NCBI RefSeq assembly: GCF_900177615.1
Contig: NZ_FXAP01000001.1
Coordinates: 998,825-1,062,824, forward strand
Source of the DNA: Plantibacter flavus
GTDB lineage: Bacteria; Actinomycetota; Actinomycetes; Actinomycetales; Microbacteriaceae
Direction: 5' to 3'
DNA: 64,000 nucleotides
Shown here: positions 25,771-34,147 of the stretch, piece after piece
Layout: each line of letters begins with the position of its first letter
Position numbering within the stretch: the first letter of the stretch is position 1
Notes under the pieces: model-generated
The model's database searches: none
Told to the model about the DNA's origin: nothing
The model's input: only the letters and a program-made list of their open reading frames with translations
Made by a program: the position numbers and the translations under genes

Positions 25771-27122
25771 GCGGCGACCGCCTCGTCCGCCGTGACGCTC
25801 GCGCCGGTGCTCGTCGACGGTTCCCGGACCGGGAGCGCGTCGAACGCCGAGGCGAGGTCCGCGATGAGGTCGGCGACGTCCTCGATGCCGACGGAGATCC
25901 GCACGAGTCCTTGGCCGATGCCGCTCGCTGCAAGCTGCTCGGCGGAACGCTGGGCGTGGGTGGTCGAGGCCGGGTGGAGGATCAGCGACCGGACGTCGCC
26001 GAGGTTCGTCATCCGTGTGAACAGGCCGACGTGGTCGATGACCGTGCGTGCTGCGTCCCGTCCGCCGTGCAGGGTGAACGAGAACACCGATCCCTGTCCA
26101 TCCGGCAGGTACCGATCCGCCAGGCCGCGGAACGGACTGTCGCTGAGCCCCGAATAGTCGACCGAGGCCACTTCCGTCCGTCCTGCCAGCCACGTCGCGA
26201 GGGCGAGGGCGTTGTCGCTCTGCCGTTGGACGCGGAGTGACAGCGTCTCGATGCCCTGTGCGATGAGGAACGCGTTGAACGGCGACGGCGTCGGGCCGAG
26301 ACGCAGCGCGACCGATGCCCGTGCGTAGGCGGCGAGAGCGGCACGCCCGTCCGCCTCGACGTGGCTGAGCCCGCCGAGCGCGGCGAGCGGCGAGGTGAGG
26401 TGTCGGTAGCGGTCTGCGCGAGCGGTCCAGTCGAACGTGCCGCCGTCGACGACGACCCCGCCCAGCACGGTGCCGTGGCCCGCCAGGAACTTGCTGGCCG
26501 AGTGCACGACGATGTCGGCGCCGTGCTCGATGGGACGCAGGAGGTAGGGCGTGGCGAAGGTGTTGTCGACGACGAGCGGGACCCCGTGCGCATGCGCCAC
26601 GTCGGCGACGAGACGGAGATCCGTGAGGTCGTTGCGGGGGTTCGGAATGGACTCGACGAAGATCGCTCGCGTCTCGGGTCGGATGGCACGCGCCCAGGCG
26701 TCGGCGTCGAGCGGATCGGCGACCTCGCTCGAGGTGATTCCCAGCCGACCGAAGTTCTCCGTGAAGAGGCTGCGCGAGCCCTCGTACAGACTCGGCGCGG
26801 TGAGCAGATGGTCGCCGGCCTCGAGCAGGGAGAGCAGGGCGACGCCGACGGCCGCCTGTCCGGAGCCGAGGAGCAGCGCGTCCACACCACCCTCCAATGC
26901 GGCGAGCCGGCGCTCGACGGCGTCGATCGTCGGATTGCCGACCCGGCTGTAGCTGTACCCACCAGGGTCCGGTCCGAACCGCCGCTCCGCCTCATCGAAG
27001 TCCGTGAACACGAACCCGGCACTCGCGTAGATCGGCAGAGCCCGTGGCTGGAGCGGCGCATGGGGTGCACCACCGGCGTGCAGCTGTCGGGTGCTGAAGC
27101 CCCCTCGGTCCCGCTCGTGCAT
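25767..27122 (-). CDS. metY: O-acetylhomoserine sulfhydrylase (MetY-type PLP enzyme)
   Basis: 451 residues of the Cys/Met metabolism PLP family. Seen: YSYSRVGNPTIDAVERRLA (about 56-74), SGQAAVGVAL, VVDNTFATPYLLRPIEHGAD, and the PLP lysine in VHSASKFLAGHG (Lys about residue 204). Length over 430 and the large insertion after the lysine favour MetY over MetB or MetC. It forms homocysteine from O-acetylhomoserine and sulfide (or methanethiol). ATG 27122 is preceded by GAGG. The FMN monooxygenase follows with a GTGA overlap. A Cys/Met-family lyase remains a lesser alternative. Confidence 0.82.
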   Translation of the reverse strand: MHERDRGGFSTRQLHAGGAPHAPLQPRALPIYASAGFVFTDFDEAERRFGPDPGGYSYSRVGNPTIDAVERRLAALEGGVDALLLGSGQAAVGVALLSLLEAGDHLLTAPSLYEGSRSLFTENFGRLGITSSEVADPLDADAWARAIRPETRAIFVESIPNPRNDLTDLRLVADVAHAHGVPLVVDNTFATPYLLRPIEHGADIVVHSASKFLAGHGTVLGGVVVDGGTFDWTARADRYRHLTSPLAALGGLSHVEADGRAALAAYARASVALRLGPTPSPFNAFLIAQGIETLSLRVQRQSDNALALATWLAGRTEVASVDYSGLSDSPFRGLADRYLPDGQGSVFSFTLHGGRDAARTVIDHVGLFTRMTNLGDVRSLILHPASTTHAQRSAEQLAASGIGQGLVRISVGIEDVADLIADLASAFDALPVREPSTSTGASVTADEAVAA

Positions 27123-27332
27123 CGCCTCGTCCTCTCCGTCAGCTCGGCCGTCGTCGACGCCCCGGCGTCGGTGACAGGCACTCTACGGTCGGCACCAGGT
27201 CGGGCGCAGGTGACGACGACATGCGCGGACACAATCGGCCGGCGACGCAGCCGTCGGGGGAGGCCCGTACCCTGGAGAGACGTCGGCCGCGGACACGGTG
27301 ACCGGCGCCGACGGATCGGACGAGGGGGAACC

Positions 27333-27992
27333 GTGAAAGCACTCATCGCATCGGGGAGCGGTCGGTATGCGGATCCGTGGCACCCGTACGCGCAGACGAG
27401 CCCGCTCATCGCCGAGGTCCTGGAGACGGCCGGCTTCGCGGTCGAGATCGACGAGGACGTCGATCGTGCGATGACGAGGCTCGAGGGCGTGGAGCTCCTG
27501 GTAGTCAACGCCGGCGACCCGTGGCGGTCCGAGGACCAGGGCCGAACGCCTGCCGCCGCGATCGACGGCTTCGCGGAGGCGCTCGGTCGGGGTGTCGGTG
27601 TGCTCGCGATGCATGCGGCGCTCGCCTCGCTCCGCGACTACCCGGACTGGGCGCCGACGATCGGGGCGCTCTGGCTGCCCGGTGTGTCCTGGCATCCGCC
27701 GATGGGGCCGACCGTCGTCCGCGGCCTGGCGTCCCCAGCAGGCGGACCACTCGGCGACATCCCGGTGGACGACGAACAGTACCTGCAGCTGCAACCCGTC
27801 GGTCGGAGCACCACCGTCGCCGAGCACGACGTCGACGGCGAGCGGTTCCCCGCGGTCTGGGTGCGCGAAGCGGGACGCTCGCGCGTCGCCGTCGACGCCC
27901 TCGGACACGACGAGCGTTCCTACGCCTCAGCGGAGCACCGTGCCCTGCTCGCAGCGCTGGCACGGTGGGCGGCCCGGGCACCGTCTGCGTGA
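27333..27992 (+). CDS. ThuA-like domain protein
   Basis: 219 residues. The alpha/beta fold begins MKALIASGSGRYADPWHP and contains GVGVLAMHAALASLRDYPDW (about residues 89-108), features of the ThuA-like glutamine amidotransferase-fold family linked to sugar utilisation. The GTG start has GAGGGGG upstream. It is divergent from metY across 210 bp in which I see no riboswitch. The family's catalytic activity is poorly defined; no strong functional claim is made. Confidence 0.65.
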   Translation: MKALIASGSGRYADPWHPYAQTSPLIAEVLETAGFAVEIDEDVDRAMTRLEGVELLVVNAGDPWRSEDQGRTPAAAIDGFAEALGRGVGVLAMHAALASLRDYPDWAPTIGALWLPGVSWHPPMGPTVVRGLASPAGGPLGDIPVDDEQYLQLQPVGRSTTVAEHDVDGERFPAVWVREAGRSRVAVDALGHDERSYASAEHRALLAALARWAARAPSA

Positions 27993-28184
27993 TCCGTCAC
28001 GCATCCCCGACCGGCCTCGTCTGTGTCGCGACCCCCGTCGGCGCAAGCCCCCGTCGAACGGGAGTCGGGCGTCCTGAGCGGGTCTATGCTCCTGTTCGGG
28101 GCTGCGAGCGACCATGATCGCCGGCCGCGGCCCGCATCAGGAACCGGAACCTCGAGAAAGCCGCACCACGTGTCACAGGACCTC

Positions 28185-28520
28185 ATGTCACCTGAGAACA
28201 ACGTCCAGCGCATCATGCGCACCGGAACCGTCTGGTTCGGCGTCGCGGTCGGGAGCACCGCGATCGTCCTCGGGCTCCTCCTCAGCTCTGGCTGGCGGCC
28301 GGCCGTCCTCGCCGAGGGACTCCGCGTGGTGTGGTGGTGCTGCTCGGTCATCGTGGGTCTGAGCATCGGCCTGCTGGGCTGGTCCGGGTGTCCGATCCTC
28401 GAGGTGGACGTCCCGACCGCGTCACGGAACAAGTCGCTGACCATGCAGCTCGGAACGATGCTGTTCATCCTCGGAAGCCTCGGCGCCATGTTCACCGTGC
28501 TGGCCGGGTCGCCGAGCTGA
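28185..28520 (+). CDS. Small integral membrane protein, unknown function
   Basis: 111 residues with three hydrophobic segments (about residues 12-35, 48-67, 86-108) and an N-terminal cytoplasmic tail. The ATG chosen is preceded by AGGA; a GTG five codons upstream is an alternative. I do not recognise a family. It lies between the ThuA-like gene and a flavin oxidoreductase gene with no overlap. Confidence 0.6.
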   Translation: MSPENNVQRIMRTGTVWFGVAVGSTAIVLGLLLSSGWRPAVLAEGLRVVWWCCSVIVGLSIGLLGWSGCPILEVDVPTASRNKSLTMQLGTMLFILGSLGAMFTVLAGSPS

Positions 28521-28558
28521 CACCCGCGGCGCGGGCAGATCCGGCTCCGGCGGCGTCG

Positions 28559-28564
28559 TAGAGT
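28559..28564 (+). promoter_or_regulatory. -10 box of leaderless LLM oxidoreductase gene
   Basis: TAGAGT ends 6 nt before ATG 28571. Confidence 0.55.
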
Positions 28565-28570
28565 CGATGC

Positions 28571-29614
28571 ATGGCCCGATCCTCAGCACCGCTCCGCAGA
28601 CTCGGCTTCCTCACGATGGGCCTGTTCGACCCCGAGGAGCCGGCGGCCGGGCACGAGGCGACCCTGCAGCTCATCGAGCTCGGTGAACGCCTGGGGTTCG
28701 ACAGTGCCTGGCTGCGGCACCGGCACCTGCAGTTCGGCATCTCCTCACCGGTCGCCGTCCTCGCCGCCGCGACGCAGCGCACGAAGCGCATCGCGCTCGG
28801 CACCGCGGTCACACCGCTCGGCGCGGAGAACCCCTTCCGGCTCGCGGAGGATCTGGGCACGGTCGACGTCCTCTCGGGAGGCAGACTGCTTCCCGGCTTC
28901 AGCACCGGGGAGCCGATGCGGTTCGACGCGTTCAAGCACGCGATCTATCCGTCGACGCTCGACCAGGAGGACCTCGGCTACGACCGCGTCCTCCGCCTCC
29001 GCTCCTTCATCCGCGGTGACGTCGTCAGTGACAGCGCCGGTCGTGAGGGCCAGGAGGACTACTCCTCACGGGTCGAGCCGCATGCCGACGGTCTGGCGGA
29101 GCGGCTCTGGTACGGAGCAGGCAGCCTGCGGTCGGCCGGTTGGGCCGGCGAGCACTCCTTCAACCTGCTCACGAGCAGCGTCATCGCCGCCGAGGACGGC
29201 ACGACGGACTTCGCCGCGAACCAAGCCGCCCAGGTCCGTCGGTTCCGAGAGCTCCACCCGGCGGGTGAGCGGGCCCGCGTGTCACAGGGGCTGGTGGTCA
29301 TCCCGACGGACTCCGCGACCGCGTCCCAACGCGCCCGGTACCACGAGTACGTCGAGTCGAGACGGCACCGGGTCGGTGTCGCCCACGGACCGCGGCGGAT
29401 GCTCTTCGCGGAGGATCTCGTCGGCAGCAGTGCGGAGATCGCGGAACGGCTACACGAGCACGCCGGATTCCAGGAGGTCGACGAAGTCGCCTTCGCCCTG
29501 CCGTTCACGCTCGAACCGGACGACTACACGCAGCTGCTCACCGACATCGCCGGCGCACTCGGGCCCGCCCTCGGCTGGCGACCGGCCGCGGACGGGGAGT
29601 CCCGTCCGGCCTGA
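28571..29614 (+). CDS. LLM-class flavin-dependent oxidoreductase
   Basis: 347 residues of the luciferase-like monooxygenase fold: LGFLTMGLFDPEE at the N-terminus, GFDSAWLRHRHLQFG (about 43-57), and RIALGTAVTPLGAENPFRLAEDLGTVDVLSGGR (about 75-107) divided by the usual flavin-binding loops. The family uses FMN or F420; several actinobacterial members are F420-dependent, and the sequence does not settle which cofactor is used. A TAGAGT box ends 6 nt before the ATG and no ribosome site is visible, so a leaderless mRNA is likely. The substrate is unknown. Confidence 0.78.
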   Translation: MARSSAPLRRLGFLTMGLFDPEEPAAGHEATLQLIELGERLGFDSAWLRHRHLQFGISSPVAVLAAATQRTKRIALGTAVTPLGAENPFRLAEDLGTVDVLSGGRLLPGFSTGEPMRFDAFKHAIYPSTLDQEDLGYDRVLRLRSFIRGDVVSDSAGREGQEDYSSRVEPHADGLAERLWYGAGSLRSAGWAGEHSFNLLTSSVIAAEDGTTDFAANQAAQVRRFRELHPAGERARVSQGLVVIPTDSATASQRARYHEYVESRRHRVGVAHGPRRMLFAEDLVGSSAEIAERLHEHAGFQEVDEVAFALPFTLEPDDYTQLLTDIAGALGPALGWRPAADGESRPA

Positions 29615-29647
29615 GCGGACCGGTCGGAGACGACTTCCGGTCGCGCG

Positions 29648-29653
29648 TACAGT
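29648..29653 (+). promoter_or_regulatory. -10 box of leaderless SGNH hydrolase gene
   Basis: TACAGT ends 6 nt before ATG 29660. Confidence 0.55.
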
Positions 29654-29659
29654 GCAGGT

Positions 29660-30436
29660 ATGACGCAGCACGGGTTCAGACGGTACGTGGCCATCGGCGA
29701 CAGCTTCAGCGAGGGCTACGGGGATCTCCGGGAGGACGGCACCCTCCGCGGGTGGGCCGACTTCGTGGCCCTCGGCCTCGCCCGGGCGTCCACGGAGACC
29801 GTCAGCTACGCGAACCTCGCCATCCGCGGTCGGAAGCTCCTGCCGATCCTCGACGAACAACTCGACCGTGCGATCGCGATGGGTCCGGACCTCGTCAGCT
29901 TCAACGGCGGCGGTAACGACATCATGCGCCCGCGGGTGTCGATCGACGGCGTCGCCGACCGCTTGGACGGTGCGGTCGAACGCCTGCGTGCCGGTGGAGC
30001 CCACGTGCTGCTGCTGAGCGGGGCGAACCCCTCGGCCCACATCCCGATGGGTTCGCTCCTCGCCCGCCGCGGCGAGCAGCTGGCCCAGGCCGTGCGGGTG
30101 CGGTATCCGCGCGAGGGGGTCACCTTCGTCGACAACTGGGCCGATCGGACGCTCGCCGACCTCCGGTACTGGTCGGTGGACCGCCTGCACCTCAACGCCC
30201 TCGGCCACGCCCGGGTGGCGAGCAACGTGCTGACGGCGCTCGACGTGCCGGTCCCGGAGGAGTGGGGGATCGACGACGTCGCTGCGGCGCCGCCCGGTCC
30301 GCGTCAACGCCGCACCGCGGCCTACTACCGCGAGCACGTGCTGCCCTGGATCGGGCGCCGCCTGACCGGACGTTCCTCCGGTGACGGCCGCGAACCGAAG
30401 ATCGCCCAGCTGCAGCCGGTCGACACCCGCGGCTGA
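29660..30436 (+). CDS. SGNH/GDSL-family hydrolase
   Basis: 258 residues. Block I AIGDSFSEGYGD (nucleophile Ser about residue 15), block III FNGGGNDI (about 76-83) and block V DRLHLNALGHARVA (Asp/His about 174-177) give the complete catalytic set of the GDSL esterase family. There is no signal peptide, so it acts in the cytoplasm, probably removing acyl or acetyl groups from a small ester substrate. It is leaderless, with a TACAGT box 6 nt upstream. Its stop codon lies inside a perfect hairpin terminator shared with the convergent molybdoenzyme gene. Confidence 0.88.
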   Translation: MTQHGFRRYVAIGDSFSEGYGDLREDGTLRGWADFVALGLARASTETVSYANLAIRGRKLLPILDEQLDRAIAMGPDLVSFNGGGNDIMRPRVSIDGVADRLDGAVERLRAGGAHVLLLSGANPSAHIPMGSLLARRGEQLAQAVRVRYPREGVTFVDNWADRTLADLRYWSVDRLHLNALGHARVASNVLTALDVPVPEEWGIDDVAAAPPGPRQRRTAAYYREHVLPWIGRRLTGRSSGDGREPKIAQLQPVDTRG

Positions 30437-30456
30437 CCGGCACCGGTCAGCCGCGG
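30427..30456. terminator. Bidirectional hairpin terminator
   Basis: Perfect 14-bp arms CCGCGGCTGACCGG / CCGGTCAGCCGCGG around a 2-nt loop, between two convergent genes and overlapping the SGNH stop codon. No long T-run follows. Confidence 0.7.
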
Positions 30457-30460
30457 ATCA

Positions 30461-32032
30461 TCAGCCGACGCGGACGAGCGTGCGCTGCCAACCGGAGGAT
30501 CCGTTGGGAGCGATCGGCGCCTGCTCCTCGATCTGGAGGTTCCCGGCCTTGTCGGTCGCACGGACGGCGACGTAGTGCGTACCGGCGGTCGCCTCCCAGT
30601 CCATCCACCACTGCACCCAGGTGTCGTCGTTGATGGCGGTCGTGAGGTTGACGCTCTGCCAGTCGCCGTTGTCGATGCTGACCTCGACCTTGGCGATCCC
30701 GACCGTCTGCGCCCAGGCGACGCCCGCGATCTTCGCCGGTCCGGCCGGCAGCTGCTTGTCGATGCGAGGCGTGTCGATCCGCGAGGAGAGTTTGATCGGC
30801 GCTTTCGCGTCGTATCCACGCGGGGTCCAGTAGGCCTCGTCCTTGTCGAAGGTCGTGACCGTCAGCTTCGTCAGCCACTTGGTCGCCGACACGTAGCCGT
30901 AGAGGCCCGGGACGACCATGCGAACGGGGAAGCCGTGCTCGAGCGGCAGCGGCTCGCCATTCATCGCGACGGCGAGGATCGCGTCCAGGTTCGGGTCGGT
31001 GAGCGACTCGATCGGCGTGCTCGCCGTGAAGCCGTCCACGCTCGTGGACAGGACCATGTCGGCCTTCGAGTCCGGCATCGCCCGCTTGAGGACGTCACGC
31101 ACGGGGATGCCGAGCCACTTCGCGTTGCCCAGGAGGTTGCCGCCCACCTCGTTCGAGACGCAGGTCATGGTGATGACGTATTCGTCGAGACCCATGGCGA
31201 GGAGCTCCTCGAAGGTGATCTGCACCTGCTCGCCGACCATGCCGTCGATCGTGAGCGTCCAGGTGGCCGGGTCGACCGTCGGCACGGTCAGCGCGGTGTC
31301 GACGCGGTAGAACTTGTCGTTCGGCGTGAAGAGCGGGCTGAGGCCGTCGACGTCCGCCTCGGCTCCGTCGGGGATCGTGACGGTCGACTTCGGCGCCGGG
31401 AGCTTGAGGGCGTCGCGGACGGCCGTGATCGACGAGGTGGTGACGTTCACGAGGCGTGCGCCCACGCCGACGACGACGGCACCGGCCGCCGCGATGCCGG
31501 CCACGCGGAAGAAGCCCCGGCGGTCGAACGCCGCGCGCTCGTCGTCCGAACCGTTCGCGGCTCGCTTCGGCAGGCGACGACTCAGGAGGATGAGGATCAC
31601 GACGCCGGCCGCGAGACCGAGGATCACGGGGACGACGGCGAGCGGGGTGGCACCGGCACGGGTGACGGTCGTCGCACCGGCGAAGACGCCGGCCGCGATG
31701 AGGACCACGACACCGAGCGGTGGACGGATCTGCTGCAGGACCCCGGCGATCGCCGCGGCGACCACGACGGCGACCCCGAGGCTCACGAGGAGGAAGATCT
31801 TGTCGTTGCCACCGAAGGTCTCGATCGCGAACTCCTTCGCCCACCGCGGGACGATGTCGATGACGAACGATCCGACGGTGAGGAGGGGACTGCTGCCGCG
31901 GGCGAACAACAGCGCCGCCAGCTCGGCGATCGCGAGGAACACCGCTGCTGCGACGATGCCGGACAGTGCTGCCGCGAACCAGACGAGACGTCGTCCGCTC
32001 CGCGTGGTGCCGGTCTGGTGCTTCGATGGCAT
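30461..32032 (-). CDS. Membrane-anchored molybdopterin oxidoreductase (sulfite oxidase family)
   Basis: 523 residues. Four membrane helices (about 14-41, 68-90, 106-125, 133-152) are followed by a fifth hydrophobic stretch with a Tat-like twin-arginine motif (FDRRGFFRVAG, about 169-179), then an extracytoplasmic molybdopterin domain. The molybdenum-ligand cysteine is in VITMTCVSNEVGGNL (about residue 290), followed by a C-terminal dimerisation domain (WAQTVGIAKVEVSIDNG, about 435). The family oxidises sulfite or reduces small oxides. The ATG is preceded by GGGAGAA. A homologue with the same membrane anchor is common in actinobacteria but its substrate is not established. Confidence 0.87.
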   Translation of the reverse strand: MPSKHQTGTTRSGRRLVWFAAALSGIVAAAVFLAIAELAALLFARGSSPLLTVGSFVIDIVPRWAKEFAIETFGGNDKIFLLVSLGVAVVVAAAIAGVLQQIRPPLGVVVLIAAGVFAGATTVTRAGATPLAVVPVILGLAAGVVILILLSRRLPKRAANGSDDERAAFDRRGFFRVAGIAAAGAVVVGVGARLVNVTTSSITAVRDALKLPAPKSTVTIPDGAEADVDGLSPLFTPNDKFYRVDTALTVPTVDPATWTLTIDGMVGEQVQITFEELLAMGLDEYVITMTCVSNEVGGNLLGNAKWLGIPVRDVLKRAMPDSKADMVLSTSVDGFTASTPIESLTDPNLDAILAVAMNGEPLPLEHGFPVRMVVPGLYGYVSATKWLTKLTVTTFDKDEAYWTPRGYDAKAPIKLSSRIDTPRIDKQLPAGPAKIAGVAWAQTVGIAKVEVSIDNGDWQSVNLTTAINDDTWVQWWMDWEATAGTHYVAVRATDKAGNLQIEEQAPIAPNGSSGWQRTLVRVG

Positions 32033-32122
32033 GTGCTTCTCCCTGATCGTGGCTCGACAGGAGTTCGGAGCACTGCCCGGATCAGACGGGTCGGATCCGC
32101 CGGCCGCCCGTCGCCTCGGCGG

Positions 32123-32767
32123 TCAGGCCGTCGAGACGGCCAGCCGCAGTCCCGTCTCGGACGCCAGCCGGAGGGCCTCGGCGAACTCCTGCTCGCTCCG
32201 TTCGAGCTGCGCTGCGAGCGCCGGGTCACGGTCGGCGAGGGTCAGACTCGTCGTGATGACGTGGACGTCCATGCCGAGCGCTCCACCGAACAGCGTCCGC
32301 AGCGCCGGCACCTCGTGATCCCAGCCCTCGGTCGGGCTACCCGCGTCGTAGGCGATCCCGCGGCTGGTGGCGATGACGACCGGCCTGCCGGTGAGCGCTC
32401 CCGTGTCCGCGGAGGTGACACCAGGCACATGGATGTGGTCGATCCACGCCTTGAGCGACGAGGGGATCGAGAAGTTGTAGAGCGGCGCGCCGATCACGAC
32501 GATGTCGGCGCCGAGCAGCTCGTCGAGCAGGACGCGCTGGAGCGCCTCGGCCTCGGCGGGCGGGTTCGCACCGGGGCGGCGGTCTGCCGGCGCCCAGTGG
32601 AGACTCGCGTCGGCGAGGTGGGGGACGGGATCCAGGTGCAGGTCGCGGCGGACGACGACGCCGGTGGGGTCGGCGGTCGACCAGGCGTCCACGACGGCCT
32701 GCGAGAGCCGGCGGGACCGGGAGGTGTCGAGATCGGCGGAGGAGTCGAGGTGCAGGAGGGTGGGCAT
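32123..32767 (-). CDS. azoR: FMN-dependent NADH-azoreductase
   Basis: 214 residues of the flavodoxin-like AzoR family: LLHLDSSADLDTSRSRRLS binds the FMN phosphate at the N-terminus, and IGAPLYNFSIPSSLKAWIDH (about residues 92-111) is the family signature. It reduces quinones and azo compounds with two NADH and probably protects against electrophiles. Leaderless: TAGCGT on the minus strand ends 6 nt before the ATG. It is divergent from kynureninase. Confidence 0.87.
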   Translation of the reverse strand: MPTLLHLDSSADLDTSRSRRLSQAVVDAWSTADPTGVVVRRDLHLDPVPHLADASLHWAPADRRPGANPPAEAEALQRVLLDELLGADIVVIGAPLYNFSIPSSLKAWIDHIHVPGVTSADTGALTGRPVVIATSRGIAYDAGSPTEGWDHEVPALRTLFGGALGMDVHVITTSLTLADRDPALAAQLERSEQEFAEALRLASETGLRLAVSTA

Positions 32768-32773
32768 GCGGCA

Positions 32774-32779
32774 ACGCTA
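32774..32779 (-). promoter_or_regulatory. -10 box of leaderless azoR
   Basis: Minus-strand TAGCGT ends 6 nt before ATG 32767. Confidence 0.55.
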
Positions 32780-32826
32780 GCAAGCCGGGTCCCGTCCGCT
32801 TCCTTGCGGCACGCACCGGTGGCGGT

Positions 32827-32832
32827 TACCGT
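32827..32832 (+). promoter_or_regulatory. -10 box of leaderless kynU
   Basis: TACCGT ends 6 nt before ATG 32839. Confidence 0.5.
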
Positions 32833-32838
32833 CGCAGG

Positions 32839-34137
32839 ATGGTCGACGCCGCAGCCCCCACCACGTCCGCTCGCCAGGACGCACGCGTCCTCGACGAGAC
32901 CGACCCGCTCGCGAAGCACCGCGCGGCGTTCGTCCCGGCCGAGGGCGTCGTCGCCTACCTCGACGGGAACTCCCTGGGGCGTCCGTTGCGGGCCACGGCG
33001 GAGCGGTTGCAGTCGTTCATCGCGGAGGAGTGGGGGACGAGGCTCATCCGCTCGTGGGACGACCGCTGGTTCGAGCTGCCGCTGACGCTCGGCGACCGCC
33101 TGGGAGCGGTCGTGCTCGGCGCCGCGACCGGCCAGACGGTCGTCGCCGATTCGACGACCGTGCTGCTGTACAAGCTGATCCGCGCGGCGGTCGACGCGAC
33201 GTCGTCCGCCGGAGGGGCCGCTGGGCGCGACGAGCTCGTGATCGATGCGGGGAACTTCCCGACGGACCGCTTCGTGATCGAGGGGATCGCCGCTGAACGC
33301 GGTCTGCGCGTCCGATGGATCGACGCCGACCCGGTCCACGGTGTCGCCGCGCACCAGCTGCGCGAGGTGGTCCGCGAGCAGACCGCACTCGTCGTGCTCA
33401 GCCAGGTCGACTACCGGTCCGGAGCGCTGCTCGACGTGGAGGAGCTGACCGCGATCGCGCATCAGGCGGGCGCACTCGTCCTCTGGGACCTGTGCCACTC
33501 CGCCGGTGCGGTCCCGATCGAGCTGGACGCGTGGGGCGTGGACCTCGCGGTGGGCTGCTCCTACAAGTACCTCGGCGGCGGGCCCGGTGCTCCGGCGTTC
33601 GCGTACGTCGCGGCGCGCCATCAGGACCGGCTCCTCCAGCCCATCCAGGGGTGGATGGGCGCCGCCGACGTCTTCGCCATGGCCGACGCCTATCAGCCGG
33701 CCGTCGGGATGCGCCGGTTCCTCAGCGGAACGCCGCCGATCGTGGGCATGCTGCCGCTCGAGGACTCACTGACACTCATCGAGTCCGCCGGTGTCGCGGC
33801 CATCCGCGCGAAGTCCGTGGCGCTCACCACGTTCGCGATCTCCTGGGCCGACGAGCACCTCGCGGACTCCGGTGTCAGGGTGATGACCCCTCGTGACCCG
33901 GCGCGTCGCGGTGGCCATGTGACGCTCGGCCACCCGTCGTTCCGCGAGATCACCCCGCTGCTCTGGAATGCGGGCGTGATCCCCGACTTCCGGCACCCGG
34001 ACGGTCTCCGCATCGGGGTCGCACCCCTGAGCTCCGGCTTCGCCGAGCTCGAACTCGGGCTGATCCGGATCGCCGAGGCCGTCCATCGGTGGACGGCCTC
34101 ACACGGCTCCACCCCGCCTGGCGGACGTCCGTCGTAG
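32839..34137 (+). CDS. kynU: Kynureninase
   Basis: 432 residues of the class V aminotransferase fold. Kynureninase hallmarks are present: YLDGNSLGRP near residue 38, LSQVDYRSG near 188, DLCHSAGAVPIELD near 219, and the PLP lysine in GCSYKYLGGGPGAPAF (about residue 241). The enzyme converts kynurenine to anthranilate plus alanine (or hydroxykynurenine to 3-hydroxyanthranilate). No other tryptophan-degradation gene is adjacent, so it acts with enzymes encoded elsewhere. TACCGT ends 6 nt before the ATG, indicating a leaderless message. Confidence 0.88.
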   Translation: MVDAAAPTTSARQDARVLDETDPLAKHRAAFVPAEGVVAYLDGNSLGRPLRATAERLQSFIAEEWGTRLIRSWDDRWFELPLTLGDRLGAVVLGAATGQTVVADSTTVLLYKLIRAAVDATSSAGGAAGRDELVIDAGNFPTDRFVIEGIAAERGLRVRWIDADPVHGVAAHQLREVVREQTALVVLSQVDYRSGALLDVEELTAIAHQAGALVLWDLCHSAGAVPIELDAWGVDLAVGCSYKYLGGGPGAPAFAYVAARHQDRLLQPIQGWMGAADVFAMADAYQPAVGMRRFLSGTPPIVGMLPLEDSLTLIESAGVAAIRAKSVALTTFAISWADEHLADSGVRVMTPRDPARRGGHVTLGHPSFREITPLLWNAGVIPDFRHPDGLRIGVAPLSSGFAELELGLIRIAEAVHRWTASHGSTPPGGRPS

Positions 34138-34140
34138 GCT
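34135..34140 (+). promoter_or_regulatory. -10 box of leaderless aldose epimerase gene
   Basis: TAGGCT ends 7 nt before ATG 34148; its first three bases are the kynU stop codon TAG. Confidence 0.55.
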
Positions 34141-34147
34141 TGGCGGC

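Noticed and set aside
27123-27332. SAM riboswitch upstream of metY
   Set aside because: I compared the minus-strand leader by eye with SAM-I and SAM-IV cores; only a short GACGCC/GGCGTC hairpin is seen and no conserved core.
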